A stretch of 64,000 nt of DNA from Balanoglossus misakiensis. Taxonomy: Eukaryota > Hemichordata. Under the pieces are notes generated by a model, which was not told the DNA's origin, made no database searches, and saw only the letters and a list, made by a program, of their open reading frames with translations. Position 1 is the first letter of the stretch, and the number at the start of each line of letters is the position of its first letter. The stretch is from positions 6,386,001 to 6,450,000 of the forward strand of contig CM082593.2 in assembly GCA_040954595.2 (NCBI GenBank), written 5' to 3'. Positions 9,765-24,000 of the stretch are shown piece after piece. A program made the position numbers and the translations under genes.

Positions 9765-12700
9765 GTAAGTCGGTCGGTACAGACAAATGCTGTGTGGTTT
9801 ATTTGTCTTAGAATCCGCGGAATTGCGTTCCTTCGACCGATCGTTGTCTGTGGTGGGTGGCTTGTTGTTTGGGATTTCTGAGTGGAACGTCCTGTGTTTT
9901 ACTTCGAGCTGCGTGCGTTACATAATGGATTATCACATTGGTGGATTACATGAGTGGCAATGGGCTCCCTGGATTTTCTTTGCTATCGGTCAGTAAACTG
10001 TGAAGATCGTGGCTGTCTGCGAAGTGAACCCAACACTCCTGATCAGGAAGTAGGGAATCCCGAAATCCTGACCTTGTAAGTTGTATGCTAAACCGATTCA
10101 GACCACGATCACCATCCATGATCGTTGGCGCACTGTCACTCTGTTAACCCCGCCCACAAGCCACACCCCTTCCTAACTACGTGGCCCTTCTCGATGTTCT
10201 CTGTTCTGTATTTGCCATATTATCGATATAGTCATCTACAGTATGTTGCGATCAATCATCGCGTGAACTTGTTTGTAAGGAAAGCTAGTAGTCAATCATG
10301 TCTGGTTCATGCACAGAGCAAATTCTCGATCACGGAGAATTTCTAACAAAACATAAACCCACACAGGACAATATGGAACCAAAATATGCGACATAACCAC
10401 TTGATTCCCCCTCCCCGTTTCACAGCTCTTGTAGGTGTAGAGGTAACCATGGCAATTATTGCTGTAACCTTGACATCGACTCTTCAGACGATTGGAGCGT
10501 TTTGCAATATCTTAACAATTTTCGGGGCAGCAAACCATACAATTTCTTGACTGCCTTGAATTACCAAGGCATGAAAATGAATGAAAATAGTTGGAGTACT
10601 GTAGTTTCCCTTGTTGTGACGAGAAGTATTGTGACCTGTGACATGTTTTTTTTTATTTTTTAAGGAACTTCAACAATAGAACTGATAATCATAACAATTG
10701 CATTGTCAAGAATATTTGTCATATTCTATTAAGAATTCAGATGCAATTACAAGCCCTTTCTTGCCCAGGGGAGCTTGATCAGCAAGGAACTTGTGAACTG
10801 GGCTGGGAGTGGTGATATATTATACATTACCACACGTAATGCAAGTCAATAATTATCAAAGCCTGGTATAGAGTTTCAGTACTTAGTTGCCCAGAGATAG
10901 ATTAATAATTATGGAGACTAGGAGAAAGAGTTTATATTGAAGGAGGGCACATTTGTCTCTGTGGATTATCCTGAGGTATATGAAAGTTTCATTGAAACCA
11001 TATTCTTTGCAGATGAATTATTTACAACAGTAGACAATGAAGAGCAGTATTCTTTCGTGAATTTTTAACAACAGTCTCAGGCTATACCTGTTATTCTTTC
11101 ATTTGATCAAAATTCATGAGTGCTTGTATAGTCAGTGTGTGCATTTAACGTAGGGCTATGTCACCAGGAAGACTACAGGCTCATACATGTAGTTTCCTAA
11201 TATAATTTTCAGCTGGCATACATGAATACAGAATGGTAATTTTGGTGAGAACTGGTCAGCCACAGAGAGTAATTCCCTCCATGCATGTATTCCGATTAAA
11301 TACAATCCTGAATTCCCCAATAAATCATCTTCATTTCCTTTGTAGATAGCAAACAGTTTATGAAACCAGAATCTGAAATTCCACTGAATTTTCTCTATCA
11401 ATGAAATGTTAAACCCAGAGTGGAATTCTACATTCATTATGTAGTGATATCACAGCGTAGGCAGGAGACAGGATGTCTCGGTTCTTATCTCGGAGAAGAT
11501 GCAAATGAGCGTAAATGTCGGCACGGAGACATCTACTGGGAAAACACCTGTAATTTACAATCAAACATGTCGGGAGAGTTGTCTCGTATTCATGAAATAA
11601 TTGAATTTTTTTTTCGCTGTCAGTGGTTAGATTGGGATGCTGTTAGTGTAGTTGTCACCGGGAGGGATCAGGAAGTTATCATCTTGTGTTTTGCTGTCAT
11701 CAAACTTTTATGACAGCATCGGTTTTGCTTAGGCTGTCATGCGAAATACACGAGGTGCACTGTGTTTAGTTTGACACTGATGTCAGGGCCTTGTAGCAGT
11801 GATGCGGGTTTACATTCTACATGAGCATTGTGTATTTAAGGTATGTTCATCTGTAGATGTACATATGTACACGCATATACTCTTGTGTGTCTATCAGAGG
11901 CTGCCTGTAGTGTTTTTCCCCTTCCATGTACACCATACGGTACACTCGTACAGGTATAGAAAAAAAGTGTCTTCATGTGATGTTTTCAAAGTGCACGACT
12001 ATGTATGATCAGATAGGGATAATTTCATAAACACAGAGGTGTGTTGAATGAACATGTTCATAGTACTGCAGTGTATATATAGCTTATGTGTGTGTCATTG
12101 ATATATTTAACAAATTGCACAGTGTTTTTGTTAAGGGTGGTACCCGGGTAAAGGTACCCAGGGTATCATTTTGCCAGGGTTTCTCATGGTATTAGATCAT
12201 GTGCATTCTTGTCAGTGGGTAGCAGAGGAGTGACAGGGTTCCTAGATCATTCACCAGTGTTTCACAACCTTAGCAAAACCTTTGTTGTGTCATCGCAAAA
12301 GTTTATCAAAGAATGTGAAGGTAGGTCTGGGTTGTGGTGTGTATTCCCTTCCAGTGTTTCCATGGAAACTTGAGTGATGTGACTGATGGGGGTGATTTTT
12401 CATTTAACTGCATTGAACAGTCTACAGCGGTTTTTGGTAAAGTTTTATAAATGTGCAAGTTTCTTAGCAGTCTTTGTCACCATAGTAGCCAACTTTTCAA
12501 CAAACCATGACGTGCAGAATACAAGCGCAGCCACAAGAAAAATCTTTTTAAAAATTCATTGAGAAAGCAGCCCCATCTTTCTTCAATCACGAAGTCCCCG
12601 ATAAGCGTTTCCTTTCATGCGGCAAAATAAATGGTTCTATTAAAACACACGCGAAGCCCTTAACGGCATGATTAAAACATGCCTTTAACTTATCGGAGAC

Positions 12701-15700
12701 TGTACATGTATATATGTACTCCTCTTACTTCAAGCATTAATATTGGAAAGCGGCTCTAGGTAATTTCTTAATAACCTGTCCGGTGCTACAATGGAAGCTG
12801 TGATTACTTACACAGCCAACAGGATGATAGACTTGAGGACATAATCATTGAGATTCGTCGCTTTTTCATCACCGAAGTTTCATGCCCCTCGTCTTCTGGT
12901 GCGTCTTATTACTCCTCGTCAGTCTTCACGATGTGTCTTGTACGAGTTACTTGATATTAAACCTTTTTTGTATTGATGACATTCGTTATGTACAGGAAAA
13001 TAGTGATTGCAGTTTTGAGCGATATAACTGGTGCGTGTATCTCGAGGCTGGGTATATTGTTGAGTCTGTTTTGCCGTTGTGTGCATACGGCAAATTGAAT
13101 GTGTGGCTGACAGTTGTGCGTAACGCGATGCTCCTTCAGTAAATGTGGTTATGATCGGAAGATGAGAAAACAAGAGTAAACACATTAAATCATGTTGGGG
13201 CAGATGTCCAATTGTCCAGGCTGCATACGTGTACATTTTTAACGTGTAATTGTCAATTTAGCTGTCTGTTAGCAAGACTGGGACAAATGTTTCTAGCTTG
13301 TCACTAAAGGATGAATTTCATGTTACCATGGTGATTTTTTCTGACCAAACGGACGGTTTTAATTCTTCAGTAGATGTTTGCATACCGACATCTCTGAATT
13401 ATTGATAGGCATTTTCCAAAGCGATATTGTCCTAGTTTTATCAGTAGACATACATATTATCACAGATAAATTTCATTCAATCCAAATTTCGCTTTCTGAA
13501 TAGCAGTTCAGTCGACTCACACCAAATGAGCTGTTTTTTTTTGTTCAGAACTAAAATCAAAGGTCACCACAGTTTACATGTAATAGAAGTGCATACTTCA
13601 GTAACGAACCATGTACAAGCTACTCTCAATGCCGACAGACTGTCAATGCATTATGTACGTGCATATGCCCCCAGGCCAGAAATGGATAGTCCTGCCTAAA
13701 CCCTGACATTTCTTCACTTCAAAACAGCCATTATATCTGCCGACGTATGTCATTTTAAATTTGCGTCAAAAGGGACAGCTAATTTTCGCTCTGCGTAATA
13801 ATATGTTCTCTCTAAACGCAACTTGCCCTGGATTCTGGAAGCCTAATTTTGTAGGCTTGGTTAGTGAGCTCTCATAATCTCTTAATTATTCTCAGTAAAA
13901 GTAATTGGTGTTCTATATATGTGAATCGCTCTCTGGGTTGGAGTAATGGAATGGAGAATTCCTAAAGCAGATATTGCGTCTGACAGATGTGTAAAATTTA
14001 AAACCAAATTCCCTTAGAGATTTTTATACTGTTTTATACTGATTTTGTGACAGAAATTAAAAGAAAACAAAATGAGTCCCTGTAGACTCGTGGTTGCCAA
14101 GGATACCTGAAGCAGTACATTTCAGATTGCCATCTTGTATGTATCATTAATGAAATCAATCAGAGAGAGAGAATGAGCTGCCCACCATGCTAATTAGCAC
14201 TATAGCCCTTAGCTATTGACTTTGTTCAATTTGCACCTAATTGCTTTTTGTAACGCCTTGGAGAAAACCTGACAGTAGGCGGAACAGCCATTACTGGAGG
14301 TAATACACGAGAACTAACGCTCATATTCGCTGGGAACCATTGTATTGCAAGCTGTAAGCAATAAAATATGACAGTGTTCCCAACTCTTTCAAAGCACTTT
14401 AATCCATTCTCCTGTCCTCAAGCCACACTTTACTGGCGAAGTTTCCCGACAAATTATTCTATAAAGCTGCGAGAACAATAATCCATCAACAGCCATAAAT
14501 CTTGCGGCTTTAAATTTCATTATTCCACCCACAAGCTAAATTTTGCCACTGGAATTTTACACCAGAAAATAACAAAAACATTTTACACTATTTTTCGAGC
14601 TCCAAGAAACAGCATTTGTATAGATCTTGGAAACTAATGAGAAGCTACGTTGGATCATATGCAGTTTATCCCTGTTGCAGGTTTTTGAACGATGGCAGTT
14701 AAGGATAGTCATGCCGTTTGCTATTTTAAAAAAATCTGGGCTCTGCTTTGAAGCAGATCCTTTGCTTGTTAACACCACTGGCAGGCTGTCGAAGCTGTCA
14801 ATTAGGAATCGATGCGTACACCCCATCCAATCCATCGAATAGAGTCGGCTAAATGCCTAGTTGCCTCCACGCAGGCATCAGCACAAAAGCATAAAAGGCA
14901 TTTTCCAACGTGTTTCCTGGAGACACAGGGCTCGGGCTGAAAGGCGTACGTGAAAGGCAATTCAAAAACTTGCAGCCACTCAAAAGATTTCATGGATCGT
15001 GGAAAAAGAGCCTCTTCTTTATCAAGACGCATCATAGAATTCACGCTGATAATTTTGCAGAAAAGGGGCTTTTGAGAATTGAAAAAGAGTTATATGAAAC
15101 CTAAAAAGATGTCATTTCTAGATTTTCGCATTTTAGCCGGAGGTGGTAGTTTCCCCCATCACCATAGTGTACTCCTGAAGCAGTTTTAATTTCTGGCATA
15201 ATATACCTCAGCATATGCTTGCAGCTAACAACATATACATTGTATACACACATCTATACATCTAACTTGGTAGCCGTATCTTCATGATTTGTAGACATGC
15301 TCTAAGGTGTGCATGTTAAGGATAACTTTTTAACCATTCATGTATTACCTGGATAATTTGCGGTAAATCATAATGCAAGGCTTGATCGTAAAAGCCTCAG
15401 ACAGAGAAACTGTAGGGGACTTCTACTGACTATTCTTTTTAAGTTTTAAAGACAAGACTATGAGAAACAAATCAACAAAGACAATGCATCATGGGAAACA
15501 TTTTTTGTAACAACTTGTGTACATGTATGTATGTCTCTTTACTTCATTTGAATTTTTGAGGGCAGATTATGAGTCGAGTCTGGCAAGTAGAGCTAAAAAC
15601 AAACACAGTATAGATGTCCACATACATGTGTATGTATTGAGAATTATGAAGGATGGTGATCCTACAATAAGGAATCTGTATCTCTTTGACATGCACTGTG

Positions 15701-17134
15701 TTACGTGTACATACCGTGTACGTGTCTATAGATCTGTGTATGGAGGCGTAAATTATTTAAGACGACACTTCCGTTCCCCCCCCCCCCCCCAACACTTGGC
15801 AACAGCAGACACCTTTTACCAGGTGCGTCATCACAGACAGCAGGATACTTTCAGCTATGCGAGGTGAATAATTTCCCAGCCATTTTACTTCCCGACGCCT
15901 ACATATGATTGATGTGCCTTTCACGCAACCAATTAGCACAGGTGTTGCATGCAAGTGGATGTGTGATTCATGGCTTCGGAGTATTCGTGCAGAATGCCAG
16001 ACATTGACATGTCACCAAGGCTGCATGTAACACACGTCGAATAATCTTCCCACTATTCGCCCTACATCGTATTTTTGACCTCCAGGACACCATGCCCTTC
16101 AGATGTTTGGTTTTACGTACGTTTTGTCAGCATTATCCAATGGTATCAGTGTCATAATATTGCAAAATTTGCCATAATTGTACAATTATGTTTTTAAAAA
16201 AAAATATATCTCAGCCTTTTCCTATAATGCTTTCAAAATTGGGCCATAATTAAGTTTGGTGCAAAGTTGTAAGTCAATTTTGCAAGAAATGCTGATTTAA
16301 AGAGGCTTGCAGAATATATGGTGCATGTTTTTCCCTTTGAAGGAAGCAAAAGTGAGAATATGACAAAATCCTGTCGAAGTTCCACCTTTTTGTAATTTTA
16401 GTTGGCTTCCTCTTGAAGAAAATATATTGATGCATCATATTACGTGGGTTTCCCCAGGTGTAATCCAGGGGCATTCCGGGATGCCATCATATATTTTGTG
16501 CAACTTTTTTTGTGGTAGTTCCTCCCATTGTAGGAAATCTTGTGAGGCTTCCCTCTTGCAATCTGAGATTAGATATGACACCATGCACCCTTCTTTAAGT
16601 TGTAATTCAAACACAGGGACTCGTACTGCAAAAGTGCGCGTGTCTGTAGTCGGGATTCCCTGCAGTCATGCAAATCAGTCATAGCAGGTGACATTTCATT
16701 GGTTTCAATTGTGGAGAAAAGTGCGACGTATCGTGTAATTCTTTCACATCAGTGCAGGCCGTGTAATGATTTGTTTCGATACTATCGGTTATTTCAAGTC
16801 TAGCATGGCAAGTGTTAAGTACGGAGGACAAGAGATTGATTACTGTGTTTCATAATCACGTTGAATTTGATATGCGTATTCTGTTACCGGTAATTTTTCT
16901 GGTGTTGAAGAGTTAGAAATCAGTGTGATATCTGTGAAATACTATATACAAATTATTTGTAATTAGCATGTGGTATTTGGCCATTCCTTGAATTGTGACA
17001 CTGTAGCATACACATTTTGGTGTCTTTTATCATCACTGAAATTCCAATGAATAATTTCTCATAATTTCATCGGATTATTTGGAATTCCGGAATACCTGTA
17101 AAGTTAGATGATTTGTTTCACTTCCTTCTTTCAG
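9765..17134. other. Non-coding DNA, first part of the putative 28-kb Ndst 5'UTR intron
   Basis: I find no coding exon here. The sequence is AT-rich with many short chance ORFs. About 12480-15110 is unusually even in composition and has homeodomain-like TAAT cores (for example CTAATTAG around 14190); it is a candidate for conserved non-coding elements. A C run lies at 15777-15790 and an 18-bp perfect palindrome (CATAATTGTACAATTATG) at 16173-16190. Confidence 0.5.
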
Positions 17135-17261
17135 ACTGTGGTGTTCGTGACAGAGCTTGAAGTACTGGCAAGAAATACCTTTACGCTGTCATATTAGAAG
17201 GAAAATCTCTCAGCTCAAGGACTCGAGTACCAAAGTAGAAAAGGAATGAAAATATATTAAG
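17135..17261 (+). other. Candidate alternative non-coding exon in the Ndst intron
   Basis: A 127-bp stretch is bounded by a good acceptor (CTTCCTTCTTTCAG ending at 17134) and a good donor (AAG|GTATGT after 17261). It has stops in all frames, so it could only be UTR. The support is splice signals alone. Confidence 0.25.
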
Positions 17262-17820
17262 GTATGTTGGATTTTCTGTTGTGAGGCTATACCCATTGCA
17301 CACACATGTCCGTGGTGTACCTACAAATTTAATTTGCCAATTTCACATCAAGAGATCCCTAGGGACAGATAATCTCAACCAAATGTTAACACACGGTAAG
17401 TACATATTCCAGGTGAAAATATCAGGCGATTTTAACCTTTCTGTTAAAAAATCTCTGCAGTTGGTTCCGTGCGCATCTCTGCCCGAGCTGCGGGGCCTAC
17501 GTAGCCAAATTGATGTCGATGTCGAATAAAATGGTAATAATGACGTCGAATGAGTGAATCAGGAAGAGGCAGAACTCCAGGGAATATTAAAAGCAGTAAC
17601 CTAGATCTGTCTGGATTTGTAGTTCAAAGTGTGTCTTTAGAGATTCTGGGAACTGAGTGAAGGACGGATAAAGAGGTCTGCTTTTATGAATACCAGGTGG
17701 GCTTCTGTTCTCTTTCACACTCAACTTAATGCAGTGTCAGTTGATGGTAAAATTCCACGATTGAAATTGCATGTTTCTTAACATACATGCAACTGGACTT
17801 TGTTATCATCAAGGAAAGAT

Positions 17821-18000
17821 CTGTAAAACGGGTTATTTTCGCGAGAAATAAATTTTCACGAAATACACAAGAGCCAAAGGCGAAAATAAAAAGTCCCGTA
17901 AAAATGTGAAATGTGAGAACACGAAAATTAATCCTCGCGTAACAGTTGCCTCTTTTGATATCGCGAAAATTTCCTGTCGCGAAAATAACCCGTTTTACAG
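17821..18000. mobile_element. 180-bp MITE with CTGTAAAACGGG terminal inverted repeats
   Basis: The left end CTGTAAAACGGGTTATTTT..CGCGA is matched by the right end TCGCGA..AAAATAACCCGTTTTACAG, about 24 complementary bases with no mismatch. The middle is rich in CGCGAAAAT and CACGAAAAT motifs in both directions, giving a long imperfect hairpin. No ORF is present, so this is a non-autonomous inverted-repeat element. A clear target duplication is not seen. Confidence 0.8.
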
Positions 18001-21000
18001 TACTGGAATTGCTGAATGCATGTTCTGTGGAATATTTATTCGACTGGAATTTATTTTCAATGAACGCGAAGCTTAGTTTCACAGTCGTTTTATGAGTATA
18101 TTAATGGGGAAAGGGAAATTTCACAGGTATTTTATTTTTTAGTGGAAAAATTGAGTCCAGTAAGTTCAAACAGCAATAATAAATTCCAAGGATTCTGTAT
18201 TACTCCGGGGAACGCACCAGCAGATGCAATTTTATTGCACATCTGTATATCAAATTATTGCAGAGATGCGAATTACTTTGAGTGTGAGAAGAAGATTGAT
18301 GTACTAGATTTAAAAATTATTGAAATCTGCGAGAAGGAACTGAAGTGTGACAGGTCTGAGTTACGGAATGTCATCAAATAAATATGCCGCAGTTATACTT
18401 TATAAGAGGAGAAACATTAACTGCGTTTGCCTTGAATAATACGGGTCAGGCAGCGAGACAAATGATTCTGTCGCAGACAGACTGGCTGGAACTCGTCCTG
18501 TACTTGCGCACACACACACACTCGCTCGAAAATTGATGTATAGATTTGGAGACGGAGTCCGTCTCATTATCGGGCAGTGGCCGATTCCTTGTAAAGCAAT
18601 TAGGCATATTTCAATATGGCCGCCGCCAAGTCTGCCGGATGAATTGCGGTGCGTGTACATATTCCATTAGCGTGGGCCGAATGCAGCTTTGTGGTTTTCC
18701 CGCTACGTGAATCTCCTCTTGCTCTGGAATACATTAATCTGTGTCTCTCAGATGGAATACTACAGTTTGTGTCTGTGTCCATGGACACTAACAGATGACC
18801 TGTGTATGAAGAAGTCAATGGCAAGATATTATCCATGAGGGCTTTGACCGTATATGGGTATTTGTTAATTGGAGGTGATTGTTTATAAATTTACCTGTGT
18901 TGCAAAATGACGAACATAATCAAGACTTGTATGATAGCATCTACAGCTATGTTACTAATCCTGTTTCCAAGCGGGGGAATTGGAGGTAATCAGATTTGGT
19001 ATCAATTCCATCGAGCCTGTCGAGAAGGGCTCTATCATCTCGCTACTCCAATGTCCCTCCATCCATGCAGCTGGCATTAATCTGGGCACATTTTGAAATC
19101 ATTAAGTAGTTTGCTCGCCATATACCTTTTTTTGGAGTGAATTCAACTAAAGATTTTCGTCATGTGACACGCGCTGGGATCTTGGTTTTCAAATGCACCC
19201 AGTGTGAGCTTTCCCCATGCGAGGAAAAGGTATAATTGAAAAATACCGTCTGAAGATGCGATTTACGTCAAGTTTTGGAAACCCTTGCTGACTGTTGCTA
19301 TGGCAACTTGAACTCGGCTGTAAAAATGGCAGAGTGAATGTAGATTTTCAATTTGACACAAGTGAAGTCTTGGGTTTTTCCAGCTGTCGTTCGTGTGGTG
19401 TAAAACAATTTGTTACTCAGTTTGTACGGACATAATTCATATTGTAATATACTGGTGTGGTACAAAGTACAGTACAGATGAGACCAAGGTTTCAAACTGA
19501 GTCTGCTCAGGGCTAAAACAAGGCCAGTCTGGGTTTAGCAAATTTAATAGCACCTTATGAGTTGTTGTCACATATTATTGGCATACAAATAAATAGCAAA
19601 GACTAAATCAGGCTACAGATATAGTAGACAGGCTCTACACAAATAATAATGGCATTTAGCTAGCACCGGGCTAACCTAATACTGCTAGCCTTGTGTTAAG
19701 CTAAATGGAAAAGATCACTTGATCTGTACTGTACATTTCTATTGAAACCCACATTCTGCACCAAACGTCGTTCACCCTCCCACCCCTACGACTCCATACG
19801 TGGGTCCAACTTTAGCATTGAAATCAGTAACTCTGGACCATTGGATATTATTTGATGGGGGGGGGGGGGGGCAATGATGCCAGAGTAGGCATTGATTTTG
19901 CAACAACCAAGCTCGTGATCTGCAGAGGAATCCTAGCTTTCATTTTTTTTTTTTTTTGCAATTTCATGGCAATTTGAGTGATATCAGTCATGTCCCTCGA
20001 AGGCTCTAATCATTTATGATGATGAAGTGAAATTACTACGACCTCTGACACTCATTTTTCTGCCGTAATCCCAAATAGGAAATTGAAAGCAAGAAACACC
20101 AATAAACACATAGACGACACGAGCAATTATTATTGAATTTATGATGTATCACTCACACAGCGATAAGATGCCTCTATCACCATAAATCAGGGTTTAAATT
20201 GACGGTATCTTCTTCTGAGGAGACTCAAGTGTATTTGGCAGGGAATTTCTTATTTCTCAACCGATTACTGTAGATAATACAAGATTCACTTGTATGACTA
20301 CAGTCGATATCAGAAACCCATTTTGAAAATCATTCAAATTTTGCGTGATCGTATAATGGATGTAATGTAAGCTGTAAGTGCAAGCCTTAATAGATTCTTG
20401 GTCAGAATTTACATATTACCTCTGCATATATCGATAAAGTGGAGATATGAGTATTTTATTTTACTGTAAGTTGTGATTTGCCTGTTGGTATTAAAATATG
20501 AATATATTTATTCAATGCACGTACAGTAGCTACTTTGAATTTTGAAATTGAAATCATTTTGAAATCACATGATTTCTCATTAGATTTTCAACAAATATTA
20601 GTAAAGTGAATGTTGAACATAACATGGTATGTTTAGTTTACATACAGAACCCCTGACCCTCAAATTCCCCCTTTTAAAAATTTTCTGGAATCAAAAATTT
20701 CTTTTTTTGTCTGATTGTCCAATCAGCTTATAAATAAATAATTTCGATATAAAAAAGGAAGAAGACAATTTGCCATGAAAGACAGACAATAACAAATAAT
20801 CTCTTTGAATTTGCCCGGAGTCACTGTTCACCGTAATTTAAAACTTAGTCCAAACATTTTACACCATGCATTCTGGAGGGCATACAGAGAATCGTTAGTG
20901 TGCAAATATAGCAGATTTTCTACCAAATCCATATCAGATGTAGTGATATTATCTAATCTGCAGGGAAGATATTGATTTCTCACATGTGCTACTCAAAAAA

Positions 21001-24000
21001 TCAAATCCAGAATGTGTTTCTGACAGATTAAGGATCAATACATCTCATATTGCATATTTCAAAGTCTGTGTACCGATTATCATAACATACTGATGACAAC
21101 AGCTAGTAAAAAGTCTTCGTCGGACATCTCCGCGCAGATTCAGAGTCTGTGAATCCAGAAACGTTTCAGTTGTAGAGCAAACGACTACTTTGAGATCATC
21201 CTTGAGGGATATCAATAAAGACTTCTTGTAATTGTTCAAATTTCAAAGTAAGAATGAAACAGACAAAACATCCGTTTTATTTTCTGGAGACCTGTTGTTG
21301 ACGGAAAAGGTTTACGAAATGATTGTTGTATTATTTTTAGGATGGAAACAAACTAAGGAGTAATCCATCATGTAGTATTAGATGGTATTGAAATGGTTTT
21401 GCCTGCTTATTGTAAGATAAGGATAGAGTGATTTTGTGGGAAATTCATTCACCTACACGCATTAACCACAATCCATGTCCACTAACCCAGTTCCGAGTGT
21501 CATAATAGTTTCATTGATCACAGAAACATTCCCCGGACAACAGGTGATTTGAAAGGGTTTGACCTTCCCCCCTATTGTGTAAATGGTTCAGTCCTTGGGG
21601 AGGAGTGAGGTGCGGCAGTTAGCGAATGGCCACGCAGTGATCGTTCGGTGCGTGGACGTGCGGACGCATACGGATTAGGGATTCTTAGAAGACTTCCTCC
21701 CTGTCACAGTGTGTCCACTGCCCAAGGGAAACCAAGAAAACCGAGGTTACCACGTATTGAGAAGAAGCTCGCCCAGGTAATTGATTTCGTCCAAAAATTT
21801 ATTCTGCTTTACTGAGCAAATGTGCTTGGAATGCAGGAAACATTTCACACAAGGCCAGAGAAGACACGGCAAACTTTTCAAAAAAACACGCACCCCGGTA
21901 CAAGGTACAACTGTGCTGGCGGCTACGGCAAGCACTAAGATGTTGCGCTGTTTTTCGCATTGTGATAGCTGTGTACAAAGCAAACTTTGGCCTAATCCTA
22001 TCAATTGCAGTGGTGTTGTTGGACCCACTTAGAGGAAAATGTGTGCGAGAAGTATTTCACTGAAAATTCTTAAATTATAAATAGATAAAAAATATACGAA
22101 ATAACATATGGAAATAATAACATGTATACGATATTGTAAAAACTGGCTTTTATTTACTGTTGTTTGGTTTATTTGTTTGTTTATACATGCAGCCCTAATT
22201 CCTACCTGGTACAGAAAGGGTTGAGTTCATGTTATTAATCTAGTCACACAAACACTAAAAGCAGGAAAGAGCTGTAGCATTAAAAGTTAAACAGCAGACA
22301 TTGAATTAACCTTTCATCACCTTGGTTTCGTCCAAATCCTTTGTTTTCCATGGTAACCTAGGAGAAGCACATGTTGTTTATAGCTTCCTGAAAATACCTG
22401 TGTGTCTGCCTCACAGGAAATAACAATTTACCCAGCACTTGAGTTGATGTTCACCTTGTGCCTTAAATGAGTTGACCTCTGACCTTAGATTTCGTCCTGA
22501 GCAAATATATTTGAACGAGGCAGTTTTCATGCGTTGGGGATCTCAAAGCATGGGAGCTCAGTTGTGTGTGAATCCTAAATCACAGGTTTTAAATCCAGCG
22601 TCTTGTTTAGTTCGAAGTACCCCCATTCCTGTGAGAACCCTGTTATGACAACTGAGGCATAAAGCTTTACAATATTGATCAAAACGGACATTTAACTGCG
22701 TAGTCTAGAACAGCCTGTGTTTTCAAGATATTTCCCTTTTTTTCTCATGAAGGTATGTGACGTCTTTTCACAGAGTAGCCAGTACTCCATCGTTTGTATG
22801 CGTTTTGGGGAGGGGAGCTGTTGTGAGAAACTGAATTCAACAAAAAACGGCTAGACAGTTTGAGGATCCTGTTTTGTTGCAGATATTTTAAGTGGTACAT
22901 GTAGAGGACAGTTGAGGACATGAATTCATTATGTCAGTCACTGTGTTGATAGCAGATTATGCCAAAAAGGAATCAAGTCAATGATCTCAGAAAGTACTTT
23001 ATTATGACACTGTCTGCCGTTATCCAGGTTTCCATGGCAACTGGAGAGTTTTATCTTATCTGAATGCTCTAAACTTCTCTGTCTGAATGCAAACTGTCAC
23101 CGCGACGACTGTCAATTGCAATCCCTCGCTGGCTTCAAAGAGATCTGGGGAGATGCGGTCGCCATAGCGACGGATGGAGCCTGGATGGTGATGAGAACAA
23201 AAAAGTGTATTGAGTGCAGCTTGTAGCAGACTGAGAGAATTGACATGACGTGTCAGAGCGCTGCTAGTAGGCCCTGACGCTAAATTGTCCAGCTCCCCGC
23301 AAATTGATGTTACTGGAAATCTTCGTCAAGCTCAGAATTGAAAAGAGTTTGTTACGTGAACTAAAAAAGCGCTCAGCTGAACAGCCTACAAAAGCATGTC
23401 AGGTAAAAGCCATTCTCCCTTTTGGATCAAAAAAATACTGTGAGGTCCCCCCTCCCCATCCTGGTTCCACCTCCCCTCCATGATCCTGGCGACCCCCATC
23501 CCCGCCCGAAGAAACCTACTCTCATTGACAGCTCTATCGCAGAGAACAAAGGCACTTTGCATGTCATTTTCATGAGTAATTCTCGCAGCACTGTACAACC
23601 TTGCAACGGAGCAAAAATTCCATGCATGGGATTTCGGCGATCTTTCCTCTGGTACGCGTGCCACCTGAATCACACAGTTCAGAGATCCTGAAGCAGTTGC
23701 TCAAAAAAAACGATGGCATTTAAAAAAAATAACGATAACGAAGCCGGCTGACTTAGGTGAATCTGAAGGCCAACTTGACGAAGCTAATTTTGCCCTCTTC
23801 ACCGCACAGATTCTGTGCCACAGTCATGTTACATAGCCATTAGTGTTGACAGAACTACGTCTTAACGTGGTGTCATAAAGCAAAACTGGCACACATAGAA
23901 TTTATGTAATGGAAATGTATCTCAGTTTAAAAAGCGTACACCGTAATGGTAATTTTGCTAATTCTTATCCCCCGTGTTGTAAATTACTGGTTGGTGTTAC

